A DNA stretch of 64,000 nucleotides from Kitasatospora sp. NBC_01250 (GCF_036226465.1 NZ_CP108476.1:6014001-6078000); one strand, 5' to 3'. Positions 33,756 through 43,242 are shown, numbered from the stretch's first letter. The notes: generated by a model not told the origin, from the sequence alone. Numbers and translations are program-made.

Positions 33756-36700
33756 ATGGCGGGTGATCTGCGGGGCGGCGGGCCGGCGGACCCGGACGGG
33801 GCGCTGGTCGCGATCAGCACGGACGCCGGGCGCCCGCTCGGCTACGGGTTCTGGGCCGATGCACGCGGCACGGTGCTGACCGCCGACGAGGTGGTCGCCG
33901 AGCAGCCGGCCGACGGCGCGGGCCTGCGGGTCCGCACGGCCGCCGGAACCTGGCACGAGGTCGGGACGGGGACGCTGACGCGCTGTCCCGAACTGGGCCT
34001 GGCCTGGCTGACGGTGGCGCGGGACGGCCCGGAGGCCTCGGGAGGGCCGCTGCCGGTGGCCGAGGCCGGGCCGCAGCCCGCGACCGGGCCGCTCGCCGAG
34101 CCGGGGGAGCACGTCCTCGTCCCCGGGGCGCCCGCCGTGACGGGCGTGCTGCACGGCACGGCGGCCGCGCTGACCGCGGGAGCGGCGCCGGCCCGGGTGC
34201 TGGCCGGGGTGCTGCTGCTCGAACTGCCGCCGGGCCTCGCACCGGTTCCCGGCCTGCCGGTGCTGGACCCCGTCACCCGGGTGGTGCTCGGCCTGCTGGC
34301 GCCGGGCCTGCGCGGGCTGCCGGACGGGCTGACCGGCGCGATCCCGCTCGCCACCGCCCGCTCGCTGGGTCCGCCGGCCCTCGTCGACCTGCTCGCCCGC
34401 AACGCGGTGGCCGCACCGGCCTACGGCCACTCGCTCAACCTGGGCGGCGCCCTCGGGCTGACCGTCCGCCAGCTGGCGGCGGCCTGCGCCGGCCCGGGGC
34501 GGATCGGCGAGCTGGCCGCGGAGCGGGTGGAGCGCGCGGACGGCCTGGCCGGCGAGGAGCCGGCGGCGGTGCTGACCGTCCTGGTCGGTGAGCCCGGCAG
34601 CGGCGCGAGCACCGAGCTGGCGGCCCTCGCGGTGCGCCGGTCGGCGGGCGCCCGGCCGCTGCCCACCCTCTGGCTGCGCGGTGCGGATCTGCGGGCCACC
34701 GACCGCTGCCTGCGAGCGCCCCTGGGCCGTGCGCTGGCCGCTCTCGCCACGCGGGAACGGGAGCAGGCGCGGTCGGCCGCACCGGTCGACGAGGCGGCGG
34801 TGGCCCAGGTCTGCGCGGCCGCCGGGCGCCCGCTGCTGGTGGTGCTCGACGGGCCCGAGGAGGCGCCCGGGGTGCTCGGCGCCGCCTGGTGGGCGGCGAC
34901 GATCGAGTGGCTGGTGGCCGCCCGGGTGCGGCTGCTGGTGGCCTGCCGGCCGGAGAGCTGGGAGCGGTACGGGCCGCAGGTCGAGGCCGGGCTCGTGGGC
35001 AGCGCCGGGCTCGGCGGCGGCCCCGAGTCGGTGCGGCTGCACCGGCTGCGCCCATGGTCCGGTGCGGCGCTGGAACTCGCCGTCCAGCACTACGGACTGA
35101 CGACGGCCCAGGGAGTCTGGACGCAGCGGGCGGTGGACCCGCTGCTGCTCCGGATGGCGGGGGAGCTGCGGGCCGCGGGGGTGGATCCGGCGGGGGCGAG
35201 CGCGGCCGAGCTCTGCCAGGGCTGGCTCGACCTGCGCTGCCTGCGGATCGCCGAGCACTTGGCCCGGGAGGGGGACCGGCCCGCCTCGCACCGCAAGGGG
35301 AGTGCGCTGCGGGCAGCCGCACCGCTCGTCGCGCCGGGGCGGGTGCGCCGGCTGGCTGCCGTGGTGGCCGGGCGGGTGCACGAGGCCGCCCGCCGGATGC
35401 TCGGCGCGGGCCAGGGCGGCCTGGGGCGGTCCGCGTTCGAGGAGCTCTTCCCGCCCGGCGGCTGGGCCCGCGCGGTGCTGGGCGAGGGGCTCTTCGTCCC
35501 GGCCGGTGACGGCTACTGGCTGGCCCACGCGAAGCTGGCGGACTGGCTGCAGGGCACCCATCTGGACCTGGACGCCGCGCTGCGGCTGCTGCTGGCCGAC
35601 GGCGAGGAAGGCGGCGTGCGGCGCCCGATGCCCCGGCACCGGGTCGGCGCGGTGGAGGCGGCGCTGCGCGCCCTCGGGGAGAGCCGGGGAGCGGCGGGGC
35701 TGGACCCTTGGCTGCACCGGCTCTGGGACGCGCTGAGCGCCGCGGGGGCGCCCGAAGGCCCGGCCGGCGCGACGGCCCCGACGGCGGAGCTCGACCGGGA
35801 GCGGCGCTGGTGGGCGGCCCGCCTGCTGGTCACCGCGCTGCGCGCCAGCCCCGAGCCGGCGGCGCACCAGGAGCTGCTCCAGCGGATGGCGCAGCGGATC
35901 GCGCAGGCCGCCGCGAGCGCCGGCGGCTTCGCGGCCCTGGGCCGGGGAGCGCCGGACGGCCCGGCGCCCGTCGAACTGGCCCGGTTCGGGCCGGAGTTCT
36001 GGGACTCCCTCGCGCTGCCCGCCGACTGCCACTGGGCGCTGCTGCGCACGCTCAGCCGGGCGGACGGCCCCGAGCAGGGCTTCCTCGCCTCGGCCGCCGC
36101 CCGCCTCGCCGCCTCGGGGGCGTGGGCCTTCCCCCTGCTGTGCCGCTGGTTCGAGGACGGCCACGGGCTGCCGGCCCGCCCCGGCGGTACCGTCGCCGAC
36201 CTCGCCCACGACCTGCTCTACGCCCACCGGGCCCTCGCCGTCGACGAGTTGACGGAGGCCCTGGTGGCGGTCGCGCACCCGCGCGCCGACGCACTGCTGA
36301 CCGTGCTCGCCGTGGAGGAGCCCTCCGCGCTCTGCCGCGCGGTCGACCGCTGGAGCCACGACCCGCGTCCCGAGCGCCACGTGGCCGCCGCCGTGCACGC
36401 GCTGCGCACCGCGCCGTACGCCACCGGCGCGGGGGTCGAGCTGCTGCGCCACGCCGCACTGACCCTGCTCGCCCGGGAGGCGGAGCCGGGCCTGCACGGC
36501 GCCGCCCTCGCGCTGCTGGTCCGCGATCCGGTCACCCGCGCCCGCCATCTGGCAGGCGCGCTGCGCGCGTACGCGGCCGACGATCCGTTCGTTCCGCCGG
36601 CAGCCCTCGCGGTGGCGCTGGCCACCGACGCGGCCGCCGTGCTCGACGCGTTCGAGGCGCGGCTGGCGCTGCCCGGCGGCTCCGCTGCCGCCGTGCTGCG

Positions 36701-37460
36701 GGTGCTCGCGGACGCCGCGCCCGGGGCCGGCGCGGTGGCGGCCCCGGGTTCGCTGCCCGACCCGGCCACCCGGCTGGCCGGGCGGCTGCTGCGGGCCCGG
36801 CCCGAGCGGGCCGAGCTGGTGGCCGAGTACCTCAACCGGCGGCTCGCGCTGGGGACGGCCGCCCGGGGCGACCTCACCGCGCTGCTGGGCGCGCCGCCAG
36901 GCGAGCGGCCGGCGCCGGTCCGGCGGGCCTTCGCGCTGGTGCTGGCCACCCCGGGGGCCGCGGCACCGGCGGCCCGGGCGGATGCGCACGCGGACGGGCC
37001 GGCGCCGGGCCCGGCGGCCGGTGAGCTGCTGCGCGGCGAGTTCCTGGACCGGCTGCTGGTCACCGAGCGGGATCCGGCGGTGCTGGCCCCCGCCCTGGAG
37101 CGGCTGGCCAACACCACCGCCCGCCAGGACCCGCAGCGGGCCCGGGCCATGGTGCGCCGGATCGCCGACGCCTGGGCCCAGGGCACCGGCGGCCCGGAGC
37201 GCTGGGACGCCCTGCTGGTGGGCTGCGCGGGCCGGGCCGCCGACTTCGCCCAGTTGCTCGCGGAGTGGCCCGCCGACTCGCACCCGCCCGCCGGCGGTCC
37301 GCTGCTGGCCCGGATGCGCGTGCTGCTCGCGCAGGGCCGCGACCCGCAGTACGCGGCGGCCGAGGCCGAGCGTACGGCCGTGCGGCCGGTCATCGCCGCG
37401 CTGCCGCGCGCAGCGGGTGTTCCGGTGCCGGAGCGCGGAGCGGCGCATGGCACGCTATAG
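33756..37460 (+). CDS. 1234-aa pseudo-trypsin/NTPase (STAND-like) fusion with helical C-terminus
   Basis: ATG 33756 is preceded by GGGGAGGG. Residues about 10-240 look like a trypsin-fold domain in which the usual TAAHVV, DLALL and GNSGGP blocks have become TADEVV, LGLAWL and PVPGLPVLDP, so the catalytic triad is missing. An NTPase domain follows: the Walker A position reads GEPGSGAST near residue 278, with Ala instead of Lys, then Walker B LLVVLDG near residue 365 and an arginine-rich sensor region. Residues about 560-1200 are Ala/Leu-rich helical repeats, probably scaffold-like. Trypsin-NTPase-repeat fusions are a known actinobacterial conflict architecture (recollection). This copy, lying between truB and ribF, seems catalytically impaired at both sites. 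Function unknown. Confidence 0.7.
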   Translation: MAGDLRGGGPADPDGALVAISTDAGRPLGYGFWADARGTVLTADEVVAEQPADGAGLRVRTAAGTWHEVGTGTLTRCPELGLAWLTVARDGPEASGGPLPVAEAGPQPATGPLAEPGEHVLVPGAPAVTGVLHGTAAALTAGAAPARVLAGVLLLELPPGLAPVPGLPVLDPVTRVVLGLLAPGLRGLPDGLTGAIPLATARSLGPPALVDLLARNAVAAPAYGHSLNLGGALGLTVRQLAAACAGPGRIGELAAERVERADGLAGEEPAAVLTVLVGEPGSGASTELAALAVRRSAGARPLPTLWLRGADLRATDRCLRAPLGRALAALATREREQARSAAPVDEAAVAQVCAAAGRPLLVVLDGPEEAPGVLGAAWWAATIEWLVAARVRLLVACRPESWERYGPQVEAGLVGSAGLGGGPESVRLHRLRPWSGAALELAVQHYGLTTAQGVWTQRAVDPLLLRMAGELRAAGVDPAGASAAELCQGWLDLRCLRIAEHLAREGDRPASHRKGSALRAAAPLVAPGRVRRLAAVVAGRVHEAARRMLGAGQGGLGRSAFEELFPPGGWARAVLGEGLFVPAGDGYWLAHAKLADWLQGTHLDLDAALRLLLADGEEGGVRRPMPRHRVGAVEAALRALGESRGAAGLDPWLHRLWDALSAAGAPEGPAGATAPTAELDRERRWWAARLLVTALRASPEPAAHQELLQRMAQRIAQAAASAGGFAALGRGAPDGPAPVELARFGPEFWDSLALPADCHWALLRTLSRADGPEQGFLASAAARLAASGAWAFPLLCRWFEDGHGLPARPGGTVADLAHDLLYAHRALAVDELTEALVAVAHPRADALLTVLAVEEPSALCRAVDRWSHDPRPERHVAAAVHALRTAPYATGAGVELLRHAALTLLAREAEPGLHGAALALLVRDPVTRARHLAGALRAYAADDPFVPPAALAVALATDAAAVLDAFEARLALPGGSAAAVLRVLADAAPGAGAVAAPGSLPDPATRLAGRLLRARPERAELVAEYLNRRLALGTAARGDLTALLGAPPGERPAPVRRAFALVLATPGAAAPAARADAHADGPAPGPAAGELLRGEFLDRLLVTERDPAVLAPALERLANTTARQDPQRARAMVRRIADAWAQGTGGPERWDALLVGCAGRAADFAQLLAEWPADSHPPAGGPLLARMRVLLAQGRDPQYAAAEAERTAVRPVIAALPRAAGVPVPERGAAHGTL

Positions 37461-37499
37461 GGGTTCGGGTTTGAGCTGTTGAGAAGAGGAGCGGTCAGG

Positions 37500-38444
37500 G
37501 TGCAGCGCTGGCGTGGCCTGGAGGAGATTCCCGGCGACTGGGGACGCAGCGTCGTCACCATCGGCTCGTTCGACGGGGTGCACCTGGGGCACCAGCTGAT
37601 CATCAACCGGGCGGTCGCCCGGGCGCGTGAGCTGGGCGCCAAGGCCGTCGTGGTGACCTTCGACCCGCACCCGAGCGAGGTGGTGCGCCCCGGCAGCCAC
37701 CCGCCGCTGCTGGCCCCGCACCCGCGCCGGGCCGAGCTGATGGCGACCCTCGGCGTGGACGCGGTGCTGGTGCTGCCGTTCACCGCGGAGTTCTCCAAGG
37801 AGTCGCCGCAGGCCTTCGTCCAGCAGGTGCTGGTGGACGCGCTGCACGCGCGGCTGGTGATCGAGGGGCCGAACTTCCGGTTCGGGCACAAGGCGGCCGG
37901 CAACGTCGCGCTGCTGGCCGAGCTGGGGCAGCAGGCCGACTTCGAGGTCGAGGTGGTCGACCTCCAGGTGCGCGGTGCGGCCGGCGGCGGCGAGCCGTTC
38001 TCCTCCACGCTGGCCCGCCGGCTGGTCGCGGCCGGTGAGATGGGCGCGGTGGCCGAGGTGCTCGGCCGGCCGCACCGGGTCGAGGGCATCGTGGTGCGCG
38101 GCGCGCAGCGCGGGCGCGACCTGGGCTACCCGACCGCCAACGTGGACGTGGTGCCGCACAGCGCCGTCCCGGCCGACGGGGTGTACGCGGGCTGGCTGAC
38201 GGCCGACGGCGAGCGGATGCCGGCGGCCATCTCGGTGGGCACCAACCCCACCTTCGACGGCACCCACCGCACCGTCGAGGCCTACGCGATCGACCGGGTC
38301 GGCCTGGACCTGTACGGGCTGCACGTGGCCGTCGACTTCCTCGCCTTCCTGCGCGGGATGGAGAAGTTCGACACCGTCGAGGCGCTGCTCGACCGGATGG
38401 CCGCCGACGTGAAGCAGGCCAGGGAGCTGACCGCGACGGAGTGA
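37500..38444 (+). CDS. ribF: bifunctional riboflavin kinase/FAD synthetase
   Basis: GTG 37500 follows GAGGAGCGGTCAG. The 314-aa enzyme makes FMN and then FAD. The N-terminal adenylyltransferase has VVTIGSFDGVHLGHQLI and VTFDPHPSEVVRP. The C-terminal flavokinase has RGRDLGYPTANVD and AISVGTNPTFDG. Downstream of truB in most bacteria; here the 1234-aa NTPase gene is inserted between the two. Confidence 0.96.
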   Translation: MQRWRGLEEIPGDWGRSVVTIGSFDGVHLGHQLIINRAVARARELGAKAVVVTFDPHPSEVVRPGSHPPLLAPHPRRAELMATLGVDAVLVLPFTAEFSKESPQAFVQQVLVDALHARLVIEGPNFRFGHKAAGNVALLAELGQQADFEVEVVDLQVRGAAGGGEPFSSTLARRLVAAGEMGAVAEVLGRPHRVEGIVVRGAQRGRDLGYPTANVDVVPHSAVPADGVYAGWLTADGERMPAAISVGTNPTFDGTHRTVEAYAIDRVGLDLYGLHVAVDFLAFLRGMEKFDTVEALLDRMAADVKQARELTATE

Positions 38445-38465
38445 CGAGCCGTCACCGCGACGCTA

Positions 38466-38500
38466 CTGCGCCCGCCCCCGGACTCCGGGGGCGGGCGCAG
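38466..38500. terminator. bidirectional terminator between ribF and the MinD-like gene
   Basis: CTGCGCCCGCCCCCGG (38466-38481) pairs with CCGGGGGCGGGCGCAG (38485-38500). It lies between two convergent genes, 21 bp after ribF and 10 bp past the end of the MinD-like gene. Confidence 0.85.
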
Positions 38501-38510
38501 TCGCGTGCGG

Positions 38511-40724
38511 TCACTGCTGGGGCGGTGGCGGCGGGTAGCCGTAGCCGGGCTGCGGGGGCTGCTGCGCCGGATCGGTGGGGCCGGGCTGCGGCGCGGCCGG
38601 GGGCCACGGGCCCGGCTGCTGCTGCCCGGGGTTGACCGGCCCGGGTGCCGGCGGGTAGCCGTACCCCTGCGGCGGGGCCGCCTGCGGGCCGCCCGGCGCC
38701 GGGTAGCCGTACCCCTGCTGGCCGGGCTGCGGCGCCCAGGGCTGCCCGCCGGCCGGGCCGCCGCCCTGCGGCGCGCCCCAGGGCTGACCGGCCTCCGGCC
38801 CGGGGGCACCGTACGGCTGCTGGGCCGGTCCGGGCTGGCCGGGCCACCCCTGCTGCGGCGCGCCGGGCGCCTGCTGCTGTTGCTGCCAGCCGCCGTTCGC
38901 CGCGGCCTGCTGGGCCCGGATGATGTCCTCGCCGACCAGGGTGGCCAGATCGAAGTAGGCCTCACGGACCTTGGGCCGCATCATGTCCAGGTTGACCTCG
39001 GCCCCGGCCGCCAGGCTCTCGTCGAACGGCACCACCACGACGCCGCGGCAGCGGGTCTGGAAGTGCGCGACGATGTCCTCGATCCGGATCATCTTGCTGG
39101 TCTCGCGGACCCCGGAGACCACGGTGATGCTGCGCTGGACGAGATCGGCGTAGCCGTGTGCGGAGAGCCAGTCGAGGGTGGTGCTGGCGCTGCTGGCGCC
39201 GTCCACGCTCGGGGTCGCGACGATGATCAGCTGATCGGCCAGGTCGAGCACTCCGCGCATCGCGCTGTACAGCAGGCCGGTGCCGGAGTCGGTCAGGATG
39301 ATCGGGTACTGGCGGCCCAGCACGTCGATCACCTGGCGGTAGTCGGAGTCGTTGAAGGTGGTGGAGACCGCCGGGTCGACGTCGTTCGCCAGGATCTCCA
39401 GGCCGCTGTTGAGGTCCTGCGAGGTGTACTGGCGGATGTCCATGTAACTGCGCAGGTGCGGGATGGCCGTCACCAGGTCGCGGATGGTCGCCCCGGTCTG
39501 CCGCTTGATCCGGCGGCCCAGGGTGCCGGCGTCGGGGTTGGCGTCGATCGCGATCACCTTGTCCTGGCGCTCGCTGGCCAGCGTGGCCCCGAGCGAGGTG
39601 GTGGTCGTGGTCTTGCCGACGCCGCCCTTGAGGCTGATCACGGCGATCCGGTAGCAGCTCAGCACCGGGGTGCGGATGATCCCCAGCTTGCGCTCGCGCT
39701 CGGCCTGCGCGGCCTTGCCGCCGAACTTCAGCCGCGGCGCCTGGCGCTGCTGCTTGGGCTGGTTGCGCAGCAGCCGGTCGGAGGAGAGCTCCACGGCCGC
39801 GGTGTAGCCGAGCGGGGCACCCTGCGCGGTCGGCTGCTGGCCGCCGGGCTGCTGGAAGGCGGCGGGCGCCTGCGGCACGGCCTGCTGGTGCGGGTAGGCC
39901 ACCGGCGCGGGGTAGGGCTGCTGGCCCGCGGTGGGTCCGGGCGCGGCCGGGCCGGAGTGCGGCCAGCCGCCCTGGCGCGGGTCGACCGGACCCGCCTGCG
40001 GCACGCCGGGCTGAGCGGTGGCGGGGTGCTGCGCGACCGCCGGCGGCTGGCCCCACGGCGCGCCGACCGCCGGAGCGCCCGGCACGCCCGGCGGCACGGC
40101 CTCCGGGACCGGCTGCTGCTGCACGGGCGGTACCGGCTGACCCTGCTGCAGGTGGGGCGGGTACCCGCCAGGGGGGTAGGCGGCGGGGTACGCCTGCGCG
40201 GGCTGTGCGGTGGCGGGCTGCTGGCCGCCGGGCTGACCCGGGACGCCGCTCTGCGGCGGGCCGGCCTGGTACGCCTGCTGCTCGGCGCCCGGCCAGGCGG
40301 GCGCACCGGGGTGACCGGGCACGCCCGGGGCACCGCCCGCGGCGGACGGCGTCGGCTGGGGGGCCGGTGCCGGCTGGGCAACCGGTGCCGGCTCGCCGGT
40401 GGCCGGCGGTGCGGCGGCCACCGGTGCGGCGACCGGCGCCACCTGGTCCACCGGGGCCGGGGCAGGGGCGGGCACAACGGCCGGAGGTACGGCCGCCGGC
40501 GGGGCCTCGGCCGCGCCGCCCGGCCCGGCCTGCGCGGGGATCGGCGCAGCGGGGCTCAGCGGTTCACCGGTCGCGGCGGGCGCGGGCTGCGGCTCGGCCG
40601 CCGGTGCCGCCTCGCCCTGCGTGTACCAGGACGGGGGAGTGTAGTCGGGGGCGTCGGACCAGTCGTCGTCGTCCTCCGCCGCCGCGTTGTCGCCGACGTA
40701 GACGCCGTCCCGATCGCTGCTCAC
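38511..40724 (-). CDS. EspI-like ESX protein: Pro/Gln-rich region + MinD/ParA-type ATPase
   Basis: GTG 40724 is chosen because GAGGGAGCCCAAG lies just upstream; earlier in-frame starts lack support. In the 737-aa protein residues 1-340 are a disordered Pro/Gln/Ala/Gly region. A deviant Walker A ATPase follows (ISLKGGVGKTTTTTSLGATL near residue 370, VIAIDANPDAGTLGRR, and ILTDSGTGLL). The last 130 residues are repeats rich in GYGYPP. A Pro-rich N-terminus plus MinD-like domain is the architecture of mycobacterial EspI, which restrains ESX-1 when ATP is low. Being at the edge of the ESX locus, this is the likely functional equivalent. Confidence 0.85.
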   Translation of the reverse strand: MSSDRDGVYVGDNAAAEDDDDWSDAPDYTPPSWYTQGEAAPAAEPQPAPAATGEPLSPAAPIPAQAGPGGAAEAPPAAVPPAVVPAPAPAPVDQVAPVAAPVAAAPPATGEPAPVAQPAPAPQPTPSAAGGAPGVPGHPGAPAWPGAEQQAYQAGPPQSGVPGQPGGQQPATAQPAQAYPAAYPPGGYPPHLQQGQPVPPVQQQPVPEAVPPGVPGAPAVGAPWGQPPAVAQHPATAQPGVPQAGPVDPRQGGWPHSGPAAPGPTAGQQPYPAPVAYPHQQAVPQAPAAFQQPGGQQPTAQGAPLGYTAAVELSSDRLLRNQPKQQRQAPRLKFGGKAAQAERERKLGIIRTPVLSCYRIAVISLKGGVGKTTTTTSLGATLASERQDKVIAIDANPDAGTLGRRIKRQTGATIRDLVTAIPHLRSYMDIRQYTSQDLNSGLEILANDVDPAVSTTFNDSDYRQVIDVLGRQYPIILTDSGTGLLYSAMRGVLDLADQLIIVATPSVDGASSASTTLDWLSAHGYADLVQRSITVVSGVRETSKMIRIEDIVAHFQTRCRGVVVVPFDESLAAGAEVNLDMMRPKVREAYFDLATLVGEDIIRAQQAAANGGWQQQQQAPGAPQQGWPGQPGPAQQPYGAPGPEAGQPWGAPQGGGPAGGQPWAPQPGQQGYGYPAPGGPQAAPPQGYGYPPAPGPVNPGQQQPGPWPPAAPQPGPTDPAQQPPQPGYGYPPPPPQQ

Positions 40725-40867
40725 CTTGGGCTCCCTCGTGTTCGCCGCCGCTGGTCGCGGTGCCGTAGGCACAAGACTAGAACCTGCGGGTCGCCAGGTT
40801 GACTGCGCCGTCGCGACTCGTTGGACCTGATGGGGGCTCAGCCGTCGGCGCAACCGTGCGGGCACGG

Positions 40868-40912
40868 CCCCGCGGCGGCGTCACCGGCAAGGGTGACGGC
40901 GCCGCGGCGGGC
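40868..40912 (-). terminator. probable terminator between the 255-aa ESX gene and the MinD-like gene
   Basis: A stem of CCGCGGCGGCGTCACC-type sequence near 40868-40884 faces GGTGACGGCGCCGCGG at 40892-40907 with one slip. The hairpin lies just past the stop at 40934 on the minus strand and implies separate transcription of the MinD-like gene. Confidence 0.55.
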
Positions 40913-40933
40913 CGACCGCCGACCGGGTACCGC

Positions 40934-41701
40934 TCAGTCCACCCGGCGGGGCGGTCCCAGCAGCTGGTGCTCGGCCGAGCCCGGCTCGGTGCGCACGTAC
41001 TGGCGGTGCATCCTGGTGGCCCAGAGCGTGAGGTCGTCGCCCAGCTGCGGCAGCGCGGCCACGTCCTGACCGCTGAACGAGAGCACCCGGCCGATCAGTT
41101 CGGCCTCCGGCGGGGAGATGCGCTGGACACCGACCAGGTCGGCCGCGTTGAGCACCCGGGCCGCGTTCGGGCCCAGGAACGGCAGCAGGGTCAGCGTGGA
41201 CTGCCAGGGGGTGGCCGACAGGCGGCTGCGCGGCGGGCGCGGCCCGAGGTCGCGCACCACCAGGACCGGCGCCGAGACGGAGGCGCCCTGCGCGCCGAGC
41301 CGGCCGATCTGGTGCACGGTCACGCACGGCTGTCCGCCGCCGGCGGCCTGCGCCAGCTGTGCCCAGAGCTGGGGCCGGGCGGTCTCCACCGCGACCCGGG
41401 CGCCGGTGGCGGCGGCCCGCAGCGCGATCACCTGCGCCGTCCACACCCCGCCGACCAGCACCACGTCGTAGGCGGTGGGCCGGAACAGGCCGAGCACCGC
41501 GGCCTGGCGGTGCGGGTCCTCGCCGATCACCACACCGTCGTCGCCGACCGGGAAGGAGAGCGCGGCCAACTGCTCGGGGCCGAGCACGTGCTGCTCACGG
41601 CGCGGGCCGCGCAGGCCGAAGCCGGCCCGGATCCGGGCCAGCGGCGTGCTGCGGTCGGCGGGCTGCGGCCGGGTCTGGCCGGAGTAGGTCTGGTAGGCCA
41701 T
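40934..41701 (-). CDS. conserved ESX-locus protein of unknown function
   Basis: ATG 41701 overlaps the stop of eccE by one base (TGATG), so translation is coupled. The 255-aa protein has no obvious membrane span or signal. Readable parts are FPVGDDGVVIGEDPHRQAAV, then PTAYDVVLVGGVWTAQVIAL, and a long C-terminal half ending MHRQYVRTEPGSAEHQLLGP. It has an alpha/beta look with no P-loop. Proteins in this place are conserved in Streptomyces ESX loci (recollection). I do not recognise a function. Confidence 0.8.
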   Translation of the reverse strand: MAYQTYSGQTRPQPADRSTPLARIRAGFGLRGPRREQHVLGPEQLAALSFPVGDDGVVIGEDPHRQAAVLGLFRPTAYDVVLVGGVWTAQVIALRAAATGARVAVETARPQLWAQLAQAAGGGQPCVTVHQIGRLGAQGASVSAPVLVVRDLGPRPPRSRLSATPWQSTLTLLPFLGPNAARVLNAADLVGVQRISPPEAELIGRVLSFSGQDVAALPQLGDDLTLWATRMHRQYVRTEPGSAEHQLLGPPRRVD

Positions 41702-43125
41702 CAGGCACATCCCCCCAGAGGCAGGGTGGCGAGCAGGCCGGGCGCCTGCTCCTGGTCCAGCCGGGACAGGCCCAGGCCGGCGCTCTGCGCGCGCTGCTCC
41801 AGCAGCCGGCCGAACTGGGCGACGTCGGCCTCGCTGCGGGCCACCACCCGGACGTGGCCGCTGATCGCCGCCGCGTCGCCGGTACCGGCCCGGGCGGTCA
41901 GGCTGAACACGCTGGCCAGCGCGGGCGTGCCGGTGGCCAGGTTGACCAGGTCGGGGGCCGAGACCCCGGCGCCCGTGCCCGCCGAGCGGCTGAGCTGGGG
42001 CCACTTGGAGATCCAGTAGGTGGTGTGGAAGCGGTCGTCGACCCGCCAGAACCGGCTGCTCTCCTGGGTGCGGCGGGTGCCGCCGCCACCGCTGCCGGTG
42101 CCCTGACGGCCGGCCGTGGCCAGCGGGTTGGCGCAGGTGGCGATGGACAGCGCGCCGATCAGCTGGCGCTCGTCCAGCGCGGTGGCGGTGAAGCCGGCTC
42201 CGTTGAGCCGGCCGGCCAGCTGGTCGGTGACCCGCTGCAGCGCCTTGCGGGCGCCCTCCTCGCCGCCGCCGCGGGCCAGCACGGCGGTGGCCGCGCGCTC
42301 CGGGTCGAGCTTGAGGGCGACCCAGGTCAGGCGCAGTGCGGGGGTGCTCAGCCCGTCCGCGAGCTCCTGGTAGGCGCGGGTGGCCAGGGCCTGCTCGGGC
42401 AGGTGCGGGGCCGGGGCGGGCTGGGTGTGCTGGAGCACCTGGACCGACTCCAGCGCGATGTCGTCCACCTGCAGCGCCGAGCAGACGATGTCCAGCGGCA
42501 GCGGCAGCGCGGTGCGCATCGGGCGCAGCGGCTGGTCCTTGGCCTGCACCAGCAGCACCGAGGTGAGGAAGGTGCCGTCGCCGATCATGCCGGTCTCGCG
42601 GCGCACCGGGCGGCCCGCGCCGACGTCGGTCTCGGTGGCGTGGGTGTAGGTGCGCAGCGCCGGTTCCAGTTCCAGCGCGGGCGCGAGGCCCGGGTCGCTG
42701 CCGGCCGGCGGCAGCAGGTTCGGTGCCTCGCGGCGGCGGGCGCGGTGGGCCGAGCGGATCCGCAGCGCCTCGGGCAGGGTGCGCCCGCGCACCGGCACCA
42801 CGGCCAGCACCAGCAGCAGCACGGCCGGCACCGCGAGGGCGCCGGCCGTCGCGCGGTTCACCGTCCAGCCGACCGCGACCAGCGCCGCGGCGACCTCGAT
42901 CAGCACCAGTTGCTGCAGCCGCAGCCGGCCGCCCAGCAGCCCGGGGCGCGGGTGCACCCGCACCGGCACGGGCGCCGGGCCACCACCACCGTTCTCCTGG
43001 ACTCCGGTGGGCTGCGGGGGAGTCGTGCCGCTCGGGCGGTTCCCCCTGCCCCGTGCCGCCCTGCGTCGCCCTTGCGCGGTCTGGCTTGGCATTCCCCCGC
43101 GTGACCCTCTCTGATTCGCTGTCAC
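41701..43125 (-). CDS. eccE: type VII secretion protein EccE
   Basis: The GTG 43125 start gives 474 aa; ATG 43092 is an alternative with a G-rich but very close site. Residues about 70-115 contain two transmembrane segments (VLIEVAAALVAVGWTVN and LAVPAVLLLVLAVVPV). The long soluble domain after them (HATETDVGAGRPVRRETGMI, LRLTWVALKLDPERAATAV, FHTTYWISKWPQ) matches EccE. EccE sits at the periphery of the inner-membrane ESX complex with EccB, EccC and EccD. It is divergent from eccB and translationally coupled to the next gene. Confidence 0.88.
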   Translation of the reverse strand: MTANQRGSRGGMPSQTAQGRRRAARGRGNRPSGTTPPQPTGVQENGGGGPAPVPVRVHPRPGLLGGRLRLQQLVLIEVAAALVAVGWTVNRATAGALAVPAVLLLVLAVVPVRGRTLPEALRIRSAHRARRREAPNLLPPAGSDPGLAPALELEPALRTYTHATETDVGAGRPVRRETGMIGDGTFLTSVLLVQAKDQPLRPMRTALPLPLDIVCSALQVDDIALESVQVLQHTQPAPAPHLPEQALATRAYQELADGLSTPALRLTWVALKLDPERAATAVLARGGGEEGARKALQRVTDQLAGRLNGAGFTATALDERQLIGALSIATCANPLATAGRQGTGSGGGGTRRTQESSRFWRVDDRFHTTYWISKWPQLSRSAGTGAGVSAPDLVNLATGTPALASVFSLTARAGTGDAAAISGHVRVVARSEADVAQFGRLLEQRAQSAGLGLSRLDQEQAPGLLATLPLGGCA

Positions 43126-43149
43126 GGCCCGGTTGGCCGGGTGCTGAAC

Positions 43150-43166
43150 AGTACCCGTACCGTACT
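43150..43166. promoter_or_regulatory. inverted repeat in the eccE-eccB divergent region
   Basis: AGTAC-ccgtacc-GTACT at 43150-43166 is a perfect 5-bp repeat with a 7-bp spacer, in the 117-bp gap between divergent eccE and eccB. A TAGAGG at 43183-43188 could be the -10 for eccB. An ESX regulator could bind here. Confidence 0.4.
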
Positions 43167-43242
43167 CACGTCTGCCGCATCGTAGAGGGTCGCCAGGGAC
43201 CGGAGGCGAGCGGGCGGCCGTAACAGGGGAGGGCCAAGCACG

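Noticed and set aside
33600..37448. Minus-strand open frame of 1282 codons opposite the NTPase fusion gene
   Set aside because: Low-complexity Arg/Gln/Gly composition; the plus-strand frame has domain structure and a ribosome site.
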